A stretch of 48,151 bases of DNA from an uncultured Burkholderiales bacterium (GTDB lineage: Bacteria; Pseudomonadota; Gammaproteobacteria; Burkholderiales; Burkholderiaceae_C): assembly GCA_903880855.1 (NCBI GenBank), contig CAIRQX010000081.1, positions 1 through 48,151 of the forward strand, written 5' to 3'. A program made the translations under genes and the position numbers. This document shows, one piece after another, positions 9,453 to 20,000 of this stretch; position 1 is the first letter of the stretch, and every line of letters starts with the position of its first letter. A model generated the notes under the pieces. That model did no database searches, was not told where the DNA came from, and was given only the letters and a program-made list of their open reading frames with translations.

Positions 9453-10580
9453 ATGGATAACTTAGACGTCATGGTGTTGCGAAGCTTGCGCGATTGGCGC
9501 AAGTCGGGCCACCGTGCGTTGTTAGCCACTGTGGTGCGCACTTGGGGTTCATCGCCGCGTCCGGTTGGCTCCATCATGGCCTTGTGCGATAGCGGCAGTG
9601 TGGTGGGGTCTGTGTCGGGTGGATGTATTGAAGACGATCTGATTGACCGATTTACAAAGGCGTATGCAAATGCGGCGCGTGTTGGCAGTAGCGACACATC
9701 AACTTCAAGAGGCACTGCATCAGCAGACCTCTCCCAAATTCCTTCTGGCCCTCCACAACATGTGAAATACGGCATCACTGCCGATGAAGCCCACCGTTTT
9801 GGTTTGCCATGTGGCGGCACTTTGGAGTTGCTGCTTGAGTTCGATCCAGCGACCGCGCAATTAGAAGAACTGGTGCAACGCTTAGAAAAAGGCGAATTGG
9901 TGCAACGCGTCACCGTATTGACGACAGGCGAGAGCCATTTGCAAGCCAGCACCTCTCCACAAGACTTGCAAATTGATGCTGAGAAATTGGTCAACACCTT
10001 CGGTCCCGAGTACCGCATGTTGTTGATTGGTGCTGGGCAAATGACCGAATACTTGGCAACTATGGCCATCTTCAATGGCTTTGCAGTGACCGTATGTGAC
10101 CCACGGGAGGAATACCGAGGCGCATGGTCTGTAGCAGGTGTGGCCCTGAGTTCGGAAATGCCAGACGACGTTGTGCGTTCATTCGTCCCAGATAGACGCA
10201 GCTGCGTCATAGCACTGACACATGACCCCAAACTAGACGACTTAGCTTTGCTGGAAGCACTAGAGAGCGATGCGTTTTATATCGGTGCGATTGGGTCGCG
10301 CAGAAACAACACCGCGCGGCATCAGCGTATGAAAGAACACTTCGAGCAAACCGATGAGAGCCTCGCGCGCTTGCGGGGGCCCATCGGTATTTACATTGGT
10401 AGTAAAACACCCGCTGAAATTGCAGTCAGCATCATGGCTGAAGTGTTGGCGGTTAAAAATGCAGTACCTTTACCGCGCGATATGAATGTAGCGCACGCGA
10501 AGAATTCGCAGCATATTGCGCATGATTCTGATTCCATCACTGCGAGCGAAATTGTGTGTGGCATACCTAACCGCACTTGA
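9453..10580 (+). CDS. XdhC/CoxF-family molybdenum cofactor maturation protein
   Basis: A 375-residue XdhC-family protein. XdhC binds the molybdenum cofactor, promotes its sulfuration and inserts it into xanthine-dehydrogenase-type enzymes. The N-terminal XdhC/CoxI domain contains TWGSSPRPVG and a GCIEDD stretch. A C-terminal Rossmann-like domain holds GAGQMTEYLA and later GAIGSRRN. It starts three bases after coxG, so it belongs to the cox operon and most likely loads the cofactor into CoxL. The exact name (CoxF or XdhC) is not settled from sequence alone. Confidence 0.88.
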   Translation: MDNLDVMVLRSLRDWRKSGHRALLATVVRTWGSSPRPVGSIMALCDSGSVVGSVSGGCIEDDLIDRFTKAYANAARVGSSDTSTSRGTASADLSQIPSGPPQHVKYGITADEAHRFGLPCGGTLELLLEFDPATAQLEELVQRLEKGELVQRVTVLTTGESHLQASTSPQDLQIDAEKLVNTFGPEYRMLLIGAGQMTEYLATMAIFNGFAVTVCDPREEYRGAWSVAGVALSSEMPDDVVRSFVPDRRSCVIALTHDPKLDDLALLEALESDAFYIGAIGSRRNNTARHQRMKEHFEQTDESLARLRGPIGIYIGSKTPAEIAVSIMAEVLAVKNAVPLPRDMNVAHAKNSQHIAHDSDSITASEIVCGIPNRT

Positions 10581-10605
10581 CTAGGCTTATAGACCCCTAA
10601 CCCGT

Positions 10606-11178
10606 TTATTTGCGCTCTAAAAGCACTCTTTCTGCCAACGCCAATTGTTCTGGCGTATCCACATCCAACACACACCCAATATCGTCAACAGGCACCAAAT
10701 GCGCTTTGTATTGCGCAACCACACGCGCAGCACCTTGGTCGCCAGAAACTTTGCGCAAAGCCTCACCACACATCGCTGAAAAACCTACGGGGTGACCACG
10801 TTGGTTCTCATACACCGGCACCACGACTTCATGAGATGCCAATTCCAAGGCTAAGGCAAATAAAGTTTTAGGCAGTACCAAAGGTAAGTCCGCTGGCAAG
10901 ATCAACCACCCATTGGCGTTTTGTGTAGCAGCTACACCCGTCGCAATGCTGTCACCCATACCAGCGTTTTCTATGTGTGCAATGTCCGCCGCACGCACCA
11001 CATGAAAAGGCAAACCACTGGCTTGTACGCTTGCCAAGGTGCGCTTCAACACACTAAGCCCTTGCAATATCGTGTCTAATTTGTGCTGGCCACCCGACGC
11101 AGCTTTAAAACGCTCGGAGCGACCCGCCGCAAGTACAACCACAGTAGGTAGGCTGTTATCTGTTTTTGAAAATGACAT
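10606..11178 (-). CDS. MobA-like NTP transferase (molybdenum cofactor cytidylyltransferase, MocA-like)
   Basis: A 190-residue nucleotidyltransferase of the MobA/MocA fold. The N-terminal nucleotide-binding signature LAAGRSERF begins at residue 16, and a PADLPLV motif holds the metal-binding Asp. In MocA these features transfer CMP to molybdopterin to give the MCD cofactor that CO dehydrogenase-type enzymes use. Its convergent position 25 bases after the XdhC gene supports a role in making the cofactor for CoxL, but function is inferred from family and context. It is divergent from pdxH. Confidence 0.8.
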   Translation of the reverse strand: MSFSKTDNSLPTVVVLAAGRSERFKAASGGQHKLDTILQGLSVLKRTLASVQASGLPFHVVRAADIAHIENAGMGDSIATGVAATQNANGWLILPADLPLVLPKTLFALALELASHEVVVPVYENQRGHPVGFSAMCGEALRKVSGDQGAARVVAQYKAHLVPVDDIGCVLDVDTPEQLALAERVLLERK

Positions 11179-11223
11179 AACTTGAACTTTAAAGCAGAAT
11201 TAAAAAGACCTAACATCACCACC

Positions 11224-11871
11224 ATGCAAGACATTTCCAAACTCCGCAAAAGCTACGAACGCGCTGAACTCAGTGAAACCGACTCTGCTGCAGATCCATT
11301 CAAGCAGTTTGAAGGCTGGTTACAAGAAGCTATCACCGCTGAACTACCAGAGCCCAATGCCATGACGCTAGCCACTGTGGGCAGTGATATGCGCCCCAGC
11401 TCCCGAATTGTGTTGATCAAAGGCTTGGATGCACGTGGCATTGTTTGGTTCACCAATTACAACAGCCGTAAAGGCCAGCAATTGGCTGGCAACCCATTTG
11501 CCAGTTTGCAGTTCCATTGGGTGGAGTTAGAACGCGTGGTGCGTATCGAAGGACGCGTTGAGAAAGTCAGTGACAAGGAAAGCGACGATTACTTCAACAG
11601 CCGCCCGCTCGATTCGCGCATCGGTGCGTGGGCGAGTCCGCAAAGCGAAGTCATTTCCAATCGCACAGTTTTAGTGACCAATGCGGTGAAATACGGCGCA
11701 CAATTTTTATTACAACCACCGCGACCACCGCACTGGGGTGGTTATCGGTTGGTGCCAGACCAATGGGAGTTTTGGCAAGGACGTAAAAGCCGTCTGCATG
11801 ACCGGTTGCGGTATCGCCTAGATACCAAGCCAAACGCCTCTGTTTGGATGAGAGAACGTTTGGCGCCTTAA
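11224..11871 (+). CDS. pdxH: Pyridoxamine/pyridoxine 5'-phosphate oxidase
   Basis: A 215-residue FMN-dependent oxidase that makes pyridoxal 5'-phosphate, the last step of vitamin B6 salvage. The protein starts [16 protein letters not shown] and ends WMRERLAP, both family hallmarks. The FMN/substrate region [11 protein letters not shown] and the conserved [16 protein letters not shown] stretch are present. An in-frame upstream ATG at 11182 would add 14 unconserved residues, so I prefer 11224. It is convergent with the TonB receptor, leaving eight bases between stops and no visible terminator. Confidence 0.95.
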   Translation: MQDISKLRKSYERAELSETDSAADPFKQFEGWLQEAITAELPEPNAMTLATVGSDMRPSSRIVLIKGLDARGIVWFTNYNSRKGQQLAGNPFASLQFHWVELERVVRIEGRVEKVSDKESDDYFNSRPLDSRIGAWASPQSEVISNRTVLVTNAVKYGAQFLLQPPRPPHWGGYRLVPDQWEFWQGRKSRLHDRLRYRLDTKPNASVWMRERLAP

Positions 11872-11879
11872 ACCTTAGG

Positions 11880-14006
11880 TTAGAAACTGGCTTGCAGTCC
11901 AAGTTTCAAACTTCTGCCAGCAAGCGGTGGTGCCAAACTACTGGACATCGTTTGTGTCAGGCTTGAAGTAGAAGAGTAGGCTAACTTGTTAGTTAAGTTA
12001 TCAAGTTTGGCGAAAAACATCCAATGCGTAGGTCCGCTATGTGCGTGGTAGTTCAGCCCTGCATTCCACAGGGTGTAAGCAGCCGTCGTGACTGGAGTGA
12101 CATTGCTGTAATACGGCATACGATTTTGTGCTCCGGCATGCATAAAACCAAAACGTGCGCCCCATGCATTTTTTGACCACAAACCATCTGCGCCCAACCG
12201 CATAGGCGCAATGCGAGGCATGGGCCGTCCATTGGTTAAATCATCGGCACGCACGATGTCACCGCGCAATTCCAAATCAACAGCGCCATGTTGTTCGTCG
12301 TTAGAGAGCAGCGCCTGCTGGCCTCCCACCATACGAAGTTTGGCGTTTGACTCTAGGCCCATAAATCTGGCGCGTACGCCTTGGAAGTTGTAGACAGGTA
12401 AATCAGTAGACGTACCCACTACCCCCGCAGAAGTTTTATAGCTACCAGAAGACTGCAAAGAAATGAAGTTCGCAAACTCCGAAGTAAATGCAGTCACACC
12501 AAATTTGTGTAGTCCATTTTTCCATTCGCCACCTAAATCGAGTTGCGTGGCTTTTTCTAAAGCCATAGTGGAAGACCCAATTTCATAGGCGCCCGTGGCC
12601 GCATGGGGGCCATAGGCAAACAGCTCATAGTCTTTGGGTGCGCGTTGGCTGGAAGTGATATTGCTCGTTAGTTGCCAGCCGTTTTGCGCTTCACCCTCAC
12701 GCAAGTTGCGCATCACACCTAAGGCAAAGCTCATCGGGTTGAAGGTTTTGGTTTGGGCTGTGTTTTCGTTGTTAGGGCCAATGCTTTCTAAAGACTGGAC
12801 ACTCACAGACTCAGAGCGCGCGCCTGCCGTCCACTGACCCCACGGTGTTTTTAAAGCTTGGTAGGTAAAGAGAGCCGTGCTTTGGGTACGGCTGGTAGGT
12901 ACAAATTTTTCGTCACCTACTGCATGCAAATTGTTGCGTTCACGCTGCAAACCAATCGTGCCTTCCAGCTGTAATCCGTTACCTAAAACCACGCTACGTT
13001 GCCTTGCTTCCAGTCGCATGTCTAAGCCACCGTTATCAAACAGTGTGCCTGCCACGTTGCTGCTGTACTCTGTATGCGAATACTGTGTGTAGCCGCCTTG
13101 AAACTTCACATCTTCAAACCATTCGCCCACATCGCGTAACTTTCCCTCTAGCGCATGATGACGGCGCACCATACCAATGGTCACATACTCTTCCGCTACC
13201 GTTCCGTAGGTGCTTTTATATTCACTAGTTGACAGACCTAAGTAACCTCTGTCAAACAACAAAGTTCCGCCGACAGCACCACCTCTGGTATTGCTTGCAG
13301 AATTACACACTTTTACGGAATTCACGCCACTTTCACATGACATGTTTTTAGGCACCTTCAAATTCTGCGTGCTTCTGTCAAAAGCATCTACATGGATGGC
13401 GAACTTATCGGTCCCCGTCTCCACCATGGCGCCCGTGCTGCGTTCGTTGGCAGCACCGCCAGCACGCACTTCGGCTTTACCCATCACGCCACCTTTGGCA
13501 TCGAATGCACGTTCGCGGGCGATGCGGTTATCGATCACATTCACCACGCCGCCGATAGCGCTTCCTCCATAAAGCAAAGTAGCGGGACCACGCAAAATTT
13601 CAATGCGTTCAGTGGTGAGTGGGTCAATCGGTACCGCATGGTCAAAGCTCAAACCCGAGACATCCATATTCGCACCGCTGTTTTGCAATATGCGAATGCG
13701 GTCACCGTCCATGCCGCGTATGGTCGGTCGCCCCACATTGGGGCCGAAAGAGCTGTTAGCGATACCCGGTAAGTTGTCTAAGGTTTCACCCAGCGTTGAT
13801 CCCAGACGTTGGGCGAGTGCTGCGCCCGAGAGTTGTTGGGCTGGCACCAATAAACCCGTGTTCTCTAAAGAGCGTGCAGTGATGGTGACGTCATCTAAAC
13901 GCGTTGTATGCGGGTCTTGGACACTTTGCGCATTCGCAGATAAGTGCGCAAAACACGTTAGGCTCGCCACATAGGCAAGCGAATGAGGGAAATCTCGAAA
14001 TTTCAT
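11880..14006 (-). CDS. TonB-dependent outer-membrane receptor, ZnuD-like
   Basis: A 708-residue TonB-dependent receptor for energised uptake across the outer membrane. It has an N-terminal signal peptide with an ANAQ-type cleavage site near residue 26, then a plug domain containing VGRPTIRGMDGDRIR and EILRGPATLLYGG. A 22-stranded barrel follows, ending in Phe. The plug layout (DHAVPIDPLTTERIEILRGP) and the end LAGRSLKLGL resemble the neisserial zinc receptor ZnuD. No His-rich loop like that of ZnuD is obvious, so the ligand (zinc, copper or other) is open. It lies 66 bases after a DUF2946-like gene and is probably co-transcribed with it. Confidence 0.9.
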   Translation of the reverse strand: MKFRDFPHSLAYVASLTCFAHLSANAQSVQDPHTTRLDDVTITARSLENTGLLVPAQQLSGAALAQRLGSTLGETLDNLPGIANSSFGPNVGRPTIRGMDGDRIRILQNSGANMDVSGLSFDHAVPIDPLTTERIEILRGPATLLYGGSAIGGVVNVIDNRIARERAFDAKGGVMGKAEVRAGGAANERSTGAMVETGTDKFAIHVDAFDRSTQNLKVPKNMSCESGVNSVKVCNSASNTRGGAVGGTLLFDRGYLGLSTSEYKSTYGTVAEEYVTIGMVRRHHALEGKLRDVGEWFEDVKFQGGYTQYSHTEYSSNVAGTLFDNGGLDMRLEARQRSVVLGNGLQLEGTIGLQRERNNLHAVGDEKFVPTSRTQSTALFTYQALKTPWGQWTAGARSESVSVQSLESIGPNNENTAQTKTFNPMSFALGVMRNLREGEAQNGWQLTSNITSSQRAPKDYELFAYGPHAATGAYEIGSSTMALEKATQLDLGGEWKNGLHKFGVTAFTSEFANFISLQSSGSYKTSAGVVGTSTDLPVYNFQGVRARFMGLESNAKLRMVGGQQALLSNDEQHGAVDLELRGDIVRADDLTNGRPMPRIAPMRLGADGLWSKNAWGARFGFMHAGAQNRMPYYSNVTPVTTAAYTLWNAGLNYHAHSGPTHWMFFAKLDNLTNKLAYSSTSSLTQTMSSSLAPPLAGRSLKLGLQASF

Positions 14007-14072
14007 AAAACTGTCCTGTTCAACAAGAAATGACAGCGTTCAGAGCTCTATGCCCTCAACGCAAAGTAAAAG

Positions 14073-14483
14073 TCAAATCAAAGAACGAACAGGCGGGCCT
14101 CGGGCCGCATAAAACCGCTCGAACAGCGCAAAGCGTTCGAGCAATACAGCACCCATCCATACTGCGGGCGGAGGCATATAACTATCTATGTGTAAAGCGT
14201 GTTGCAAGGCGTCAGGGCAGGCTTGGTCAAACAACTGGCAGTCCGTCAAACTTTTATGCTCACCCCATAGATCAGCAAAAAATTTAGAAGCATCTGACGT
14301 GCTGTTCAAAGAACTTGTTGGCTTTAGATGCACCACGGTTTGATCTAACGGTGTTTGTGTCACCCGTTGCGCGACACTTTCCTTATGCACGATACGGTGC
14401 ACCACTGTCAAAGTTTGAAGACACACCAGTGCAAACAGCAACCATATGATCCACTGACGCAGGCCACTTAAATGCCGCATCAT
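14073..14483 (-). CDS. DUF2946-like small membrane-anchored protein
   Basis: A 136-residue protein of unknown function. A hydrophobic N-terminal segment (about residues 9-28) is followed by HRIVHKE, a soluble region with DCQLFDQACPD, and a hydrophobic stretch near the end before ARGPP. This outline resembles DUF2946-family proteins that often sit beside metal-related TonB receptors, an assignment I hold at moderate confidence. Its start overlaps the msrA stop (ATGA), so translation is coupled. It precedes the receptor gene. A role in metal handling is inference only. Confidence 0.65.
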   Translation of the reverse strand: MMRHLSGLRQWIIWLLFALVCLQTLTVVHRIVHKESVAQRVTQTPLDQTVVHLKPTSSLNSTSDASKFFADLWGEHKSLTDCQLFDQACPDALQHALHIDSYMPPPAVWMGAVLLERFALFERFYAARGPPVRSLI

Positions 14484-15043
14484 GTGCGAACCTTATTAGA
14501 AAAAGTCTGTAAAAACTTCTTCACCTTGGGTGCCACCACAAACGCGCAGTACCCTTGATTGGGATGGTTCTCGAAATAGTCTTGGTGGTAATCCTCTGCA
14601 GCACTGTAGTTATCCAGCATGGCGATTTCGGTCACCACTTTGCCATTCGTCGCCTTGTTCACTTGGTCCCATACGCTCTGAACGACTTCACGGTCAGCGG
14701 CAATGTTTAGGTAAATGCCACTGCGGTACTGGGTACCCACGTCATTGCCCTGGCGGTTCAAGGTCGTGGGGTCGTGGATGACGAAAAATATCTCAAGCAA
14801 CTCACGCAAGCTAATGGTTAGCGGGTCATAGCGCAACTGCACCACCTCGACATGCCCCGTATTGCCATCGCAGACTTGTTCGTAGCTAGGGTTTTGTACG
14901 TGGCCGTTGCAATAGCCTGATTCCACGTCCAACACGCCTTGCACACGATCAAAAACTGCTTCGGTGCACCAAAAGCAACCGCCACCCAAAGTTACGACTG
15001 GGTAATTGCTTAAATTTTCGACTAAGGGGTGTTTATCAGACAT
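14480..15043 (-). CDS. msrA: Peptide-methionine (S)-S-oxide reductase
   Basis: A 187-residue MsrA that reduces methionine-S-sulfoxide in proteins. The catalytic GCFWC motif places the active cysteine at residue 23, and GYCNGHVQNPSYEQVC and GHVEVVQ are family signatures. I chose the ATG at 15043 (MSDKHPLVEN), since the extra N-terminal residues of a longer frame are unconserved. It is the first gene of a leftward set with the DUF2946-like protein and the TonB receptor, and is divergent from tetR across about 120 bases. Confidence 0.93.
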   Translation of the reverse strand: MSDKHPLVENLSNYPVVTLGGGCFWCTEAVFDRVQGVLDVESGYCNGHVQNPSYEQVCDGNTGHVEVVQLRYDPLTISLRELLEIFFVIHDPTTLNRQGNDVGTQYRSGIYLNIAADREVVQSVWDQVNKATNGKVVTEIAMLDNYSAAEDYHQDYFENHPNQGYCAFVVAPKVKKFLQTFSNKVRT

Positions 15044-15137
15044 AAAAGAAGATTTTAGGCTTTTGCTACGCATCAGCAAACACATCCAATTTGCTATGCC
15101 CCACAACATAGGTGGAATCAAGCCAATCGGCTATATT

Positions 15138-15151
15138 ACTAACCAGTCAGT
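15138..15151. promoter_or_regulatory. Probable TetR operator
   Basis: ACTAACCAGTCAGT is a 14-bp near-perfect palindrome with ACTnAC and GTnAGT half-sites, differing at one position. It sits 14 bases before the GTG start of tetR and between tetR and the divergent msrA. Such spacing fits autorepression of the tetR-RND operon, with possible effect on msrA. The site is seen directly; binding is inferred. Confidence 0.5.
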
Positions 15152-15165
15152 CATTAATTTAATCC

Positions 15166-15816
15166 GTGTCGTCCGCATCTCCCCTCATCGCTATTGATCC
15201 CCACCACAAACGTGAGCGCCGCAAGCAAGCCCGCCCAGGCGAGTTATTGCAAGCCGCGCTGTCTTTGTTTGTAGAAAAAGGGTTTGCTGCCACCCGCGTT
15301 GAAGAGGTGGCAGCACTTGCTGGTGTGTCTAAGGGCACTTTGTTTTTGTATTTCGAAACCAAAGAAGACCTACTCAAAGCCGTCATTCGCGAAAACATCG
15401 CCAATTTGTTTCCAGCTTGGAATGAAGAGTTCAACAATTTCAAAGGAAACAGTAGCGAGATGTTGCGCTATGCCATGCGTTCTTGGTGGGATCGCATTGG
15501 CAATACGCCTGCGAGTGGTATTCCCAAATTGGTCATGGGCGAAGCACAAAATTTTCCTGAGATTGCCAACTTCTACCACGCTGAGGTGATTGAGCCTGGC
15601 ATTGCGCTGATCCGTCGCATCTTGCAACGCGGCATTGACTGCGGGGAGTTTCGCAAGATCGACCTTGACCAAGCCGTGCACACGGTTTACGCACCGATGA
15701 TTTTTTTAATGATGTGGAAAAACTCTATGGGTCTCTGCACCGCAGGTACCCCCATCAACCCTGAACGTTTTATCGAGATGCAAGTGGACGTTTTGCTCCA
15801 CGGCATGACTATGTAA
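15166..15816 (+). CDS. TetR-family transcriptional regulator of the efflux operon
   Basis: A 216-residue TetR repressor. The N-terminal helix-turn-helix (about residues 25-70) contains ALSLFVEKGF, EEVAALAGVSKGTLFLYF and KEDLLKAVI. The C-terminal ligand domain is variable. The start is a GTG, because an in-frame stop lies two codons upstream and no ATG follows nearby; there is no clear ribosome site, so the message may have almost no leader. It ends nine bases before the adaptor gene, so it is likely the local repressor of the RND pump, controlled through the palindrome just upstream. Confidence 0.9.
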   Translation: MSSASPLIAIDPHHKRERRKQARPGELLQAALSLFVEKGFAATRVEEVAALAGVSKGTLFLYFETKEDLLKAVIRENIANLFPAWNEEFNNFKGNSSEMLRYAMRSWWDRIGNTPASGIPKLVMGEAQNFPEIANFYHAEVIEPGIALIRRILQRGIDCGEFRKIDLDQAVHTVYAPMIFLMMWKNSMGLCTAGTPINPERFIEMQVDVLLHGMTM

Positions 15817-15825
15817 AGCAGTGAT

Positions 15826-17043
15826 ATGCAAATCAGCTCCCTCAAATTGACCCCCAAACGTATCATCATTGCACTCGTTGTGATTGCATTAGCAGGAGGT
15901 ATTTGGCGCGCACTGTCTGCCAAACGTACTCAGCAACTTGCTGCTTCTGATGCTGCCCAAACCCAAGGACAAATCGAGTTTTCACAAAATGACGTCTTTA
16001 CTGCCGAGGTGAGAGAAATCACCCAAGACTTAGCGGTCTCTGGCACAGTCAAGGCCTTGAATTACGCTGTCATCAAAGCGCGTGTTGCTGGCGAAGTAAA
16101 AGAAATCAAAGTACGTGAAGGCGACTCTGTCTCAGCAGGGCAAGTATTGGCCCGTATCGATCCTTTAGAGTACCAACGCCGCTTTGAACAAGCGCAAGAA
16201 CAGGCCAGCGCAGCCAAGTCGCAAATGGAGATTGCACAACGCCAATGGGACACCAATAAGGCTTTGGTCGACCAAGGCTTCATTTCGAAAACCGCATTAG
16301 ACAACTCATTGGCTTCTTTCCAAGGCGCGGTGGCTAGCCATAAGGCGGCTATTGCAGGCGCAGACGTTGCGCGTAAATCCTTAGACGATTCTGTTTTGCG
16401 TGCGCCTTTCTCCGGCGTGATTGCTGTGCGTGCAGCACAACTTGGTGAACGTGTTGGAATTGACGCCAAAGTTTTAGAGCTAGTCGATTTACGCCAACTC
16501 GAAGTAGAAGCGCCACTGAGTCCCAGCGATTCATTGGACATCAAAATGGGGCAGACAGCACGCCTTCAAATAGAAGACCGTGCTGATCTAGTCACAGCGC
16601 ATGTGACCCGTATGAGCCCCAGTGCTCAAGCGGGCAGTCGCAGTGTTTTGGTCTATCTCACTCTAGATAAACCTGCCGGATTGCGACACGGTTTATTTGC
16701 CAAAGGCACTTTGGGCCTGGTGAATTCACAAGTGATGGCAGTACCCCTGACATCGGTGCGTACCGATCACCCTAGTCCTTATGTGCAGGTGGTTGAAAAA
16801 GTTGGCGAAACAATGCAAGTGCGGCATCAAACCGTAGAGATGGGTATCCGAGGTCACGATGCATCCGGCAAAGACCCACAAGAATGGGTGGCAGTCAAAG
16901 GCCTTGCAGCAGGTAGAGTTGTTTTAAAAGGTCAGGTGGGGGCCATGCGTGAAGGGATGGCAGTTCGTTTCACGACAGCAAGTCCAACAGCTTCATCCCC
17001 CGCGACCGCAGTCGTCACGCCTGCAGCCTCAGCGCCGCGCTAA
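15826..17043 (+). CDS. RND efflux periplasmic adaptor subunit
   Basis: A 405-residue membrane-fusion protein that bridges the inner-membrane RND pump and the TolC channel. An N-terminal membrane segment (about residues 13-29) is followed by the split lipoyl domain (KARVAGEVKEI with APFSGVIAVR), a coiled-coil hairpin rich in Gln, Ala and Glu between the two halves, and a beta-barrel domain. There is no lipobox, so it is anchored by the N-terminal helix. The tail is Ala/Pro/Thr-rich. It lies between tetR and the RND permease in one transcription unit. Confidence 0.92.
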   Translation: MQISSLKLTPKRIIIALVVIALAGGIWRALSAKRTQQLAASDAAQTQGQIEFSQNDVFTAEVREITQDLAVSGTVKALNYAVIKARVAGEVKEIKVREGDSVSAGQVLARIDPLEYQRRFEQAQEQASAAKSQMEIAQRQWDTNKALVDQGFISKTALDNSLASFQGAVASHKAAIAGADVARKSLDDSVLRAPFSGVIAVRAAQLGERVGIDAKVLELVDLRQLEVEAPLSPSDSLDIKMGQTARLQIEDRADLVTAHVTRMSPSAQAGSRSVLVYLTLDKPAGLRHGLFAKGTLGLVNSQVMAVPLTSVRTDHPSPYVQVVEKVGETMQVRHQTVEMGIRGHDASGKDPQEWVAVKGLAAGRVVLKGQVGAMREGMAVRFTTASPTASSPATAVVTPAASAPR

Positions 17044-17064
17044 ATCAGTTTATTACGACGCACC

Positions 17065-20000
17065 ATGTGGTTCACCAAAGTTAGCCTAAAGAATCCAGTC
17101 TTTGCGACGATGTTGATGCTCGCATTTGTTGTGCTGGGTTTGTTCTCGTACCAACGGCTGAAGATTGACCAATTTCCCAACATTGATTTACCTGTGGTGG
17201 TCATTAGCACTGAATATCCAGGTGCCTCACCAGAAATTGTTGAAAGTGAAGTCACCAAAAAAGTAGAAGAAGCTGTCAATTCCATTGCAGGCATCAATGC
17301 GCTCACTTCGCGCAGCTATGAAGGTATGTCTTTAGTGGTCGTTGAGTTTGAACTCGCTATTGATGGGCGTAAAGGGGCAGATGATGTACGCGAGAAAGTC
17401 GCATTGATGCGACCCACATTGCGCGAAGAAGTGAAAGACCCCCGCATCTTGCGTTTCGATCCCGCTAGCCGCGCTGTATGGTCTCTGGCAGTGCTACCCG
17501 GCACTTCTTCTATGTCGGCAGTTGAGTTGACCAACTGGACAGATCAAATACTCAAAAAACGCTTGCAAAACGTATCTGGCGTAGGCGCTGTCAATGTGGT
17601 GGGCGGCACCTTGCGTGAGATCAATATTTATCTCAATCCGCAAGCTATGGAATCGTTGGGAGTGTCTGCTGAGCAAATTTCTAATGCAGTGGCGACCGAG
17701 GCGAATGATATGCCCGTGGGTTCTTTAAGATCTCTTCAACAAGACAGAGTGATCAAGGTCGAAGGGCGCATGCTGCGACCAGAAATGTTTGGAGACATCA
17801 TCGTTGCCAGACGCGCCACCACCCCTATTCGACTCAGCCAATTAGCAACTATCAAAGACGGTGCGCAAGAAGTTGAGAACTTAGCGCTTTACAACGGTCA
17901 GCGCACTCTATTGATCACGATCCAAAAAGCCTTAGACGAAAACACGATCGAGGTGGTGGATAACCTCAACAAAGCCGTAGCAGCTTTGAAGGCAGAACTA
18001 CCCAAAGGGGTCGTTCTAGAGACAGTGCAAGACGGCTCCCGTCCTATTCGCGTAGGTGTTGAAAACGTTCGACATACTTTGGTGGAAGGCGCGTTGCTCA
18101 CCATTCTGATCGTATTTTTATTTTTGAACTCTTGGCGATCCACGGTGATCACAGGACTGACCTTGCCGATCGCCATCATTGGCACATTTTTGTTCATGTA
18201 CATGTTTGGCTTCACCATCAATATGGTGACCTTGATGGCATTGTCGCTTTGCGTAGGTTTGCTGATTGACGATGCGATCGTAGTGCGTGAGAACATCGTG
18301 CGCCACGTGCAAATGGGTAAAGCCCCTTACGAGGCTGCGATGGAGGGTACACAAGAAATTGGTCTTGCGGTTTTAGCCACCACCTTCTCTATCGTCGCCG
18401 TGTTTTTACCGATCGGTTTTATGGGCGGCATCATTGGTAAGTTCTTTCACGAATTTGGCTTAACCATCGTGGCTGCGGTCTTGATCTCGATGTTTGTGAG
18501 TTTCACCTTAGACCCCATGCTTTCATCCGTATGGCATGACCCTTCGATTGAAATTCAAGGAAAGGCAGCCGCTGATCAAAGTAGTAAAGCCCATTGGTAT
18601 GACCGCACTATCGCCCCCATCACGGCGTTTTTTGCCCAAAGCACGCAACGTCTAGAGGCGCTTTACCAAACCACTTTGCGCTGGTCTCTCAAGCATAAAC
18701 ACGCCACCCTAGGTTTGGCTGCCACCATATTTGTTACCAGTATTTTTATGGTTCCCTTGCTGGGAACAGAGTTCGTACCCAAAGCCGATTTCTCTGAAAC
18801 CTCAGTGAACTTTTATACACCTGTAGGTTCATCACTGGAAGCTACCGAGGCCAAAGCACAACAAGTAGAGCAAATCATTCGAGAATTTCCTGAGGTGCGA
18901 TACACATTGGCCACCATCAATACAGGCAATGCCAATGGAAAAATTTATGCCAGTATCTACATCCGCCTCATTGACCGCAACCAACGTCAACGCAATGTGG
19001 ATGAAATGACGTCCCTGTTGCGCAATCGCTTACAGCGTGTTTCAGGTATTACCGTGACCCATGCTGGTTTGCTAGATAGCGTTGGTGGCACCAAGCAAAT
19101 CGAGTTTTCATTACTAGGGCCTGATTTACGCGAACTAGAACGCCTTGCCCAACAAGTCATGGTCAAAGTGCGGCCTATTCCAGGATTGGTCGATCTCGAC
19201 TCCAGCGTCAAACCGAACAAACCCACAGTCCAAGTTGCCTTGCAAAGAGAAGCGGCAAGTGATCTAGGGCTCACACTCGGCAATATTGGCAACCAATTAC
19301 GCATCTTGGTAGAAGGAAAAACAGTCACGAATTGGCTAGCACCTGATGACCAAACTTACAACGTCAAAGTGCGTTTGGCACCGAACGCACGCGACAACAT
19401 CCAAGACATCGAACGTCTTCCATTTATCGTGGGAACCGCCACCGACGGAACTCCGCGTGTGGCACGCTTGAACCAGTTCGCCCATGTCGTTGAAGGCACT
19501 GGGCCTAACCAAATCAACCGTCGCAATTTGATGCGAGAAGTCGCCATCAACGCCAACGTTTTTAACCGCTCTACCGGAGAAGTTTCTGGCGATATCAAGA
19601 AAATTATGGAAGATATGGTGTTGCCACCTGGTTACCGTTACCAATTCAGCGGGTCCACAAAAAGCATGAAAGAGTCTTTTGACTATGCCGTCTCTGCTTT
19701 GGTGTTGGCGATTGTGTTCATCTACATGATCTTGGCAAGTCAATTCAAAAGCTTTTTGCAGCCCCTCGCGCTAATGACCGCCTTGCCTTTGACGCTCATT
19801 GGTGTCGTCTTGGCATTACTGATGTTTGGATCTGCCTTATCGATGTTCTCCATCATTGGCATGGTAATGCTGATGGGTTTGGTGACTAAGAATGCGATTT
19901 TGTTGGTCGACTTTGCCATTCGTTCGCGCGAAGACAAGGTTCGAACGGACGGCAGCGTTCAAAAAGGTCTACCCCGTGAAGAGGCGCTTTTATTAGCAGC

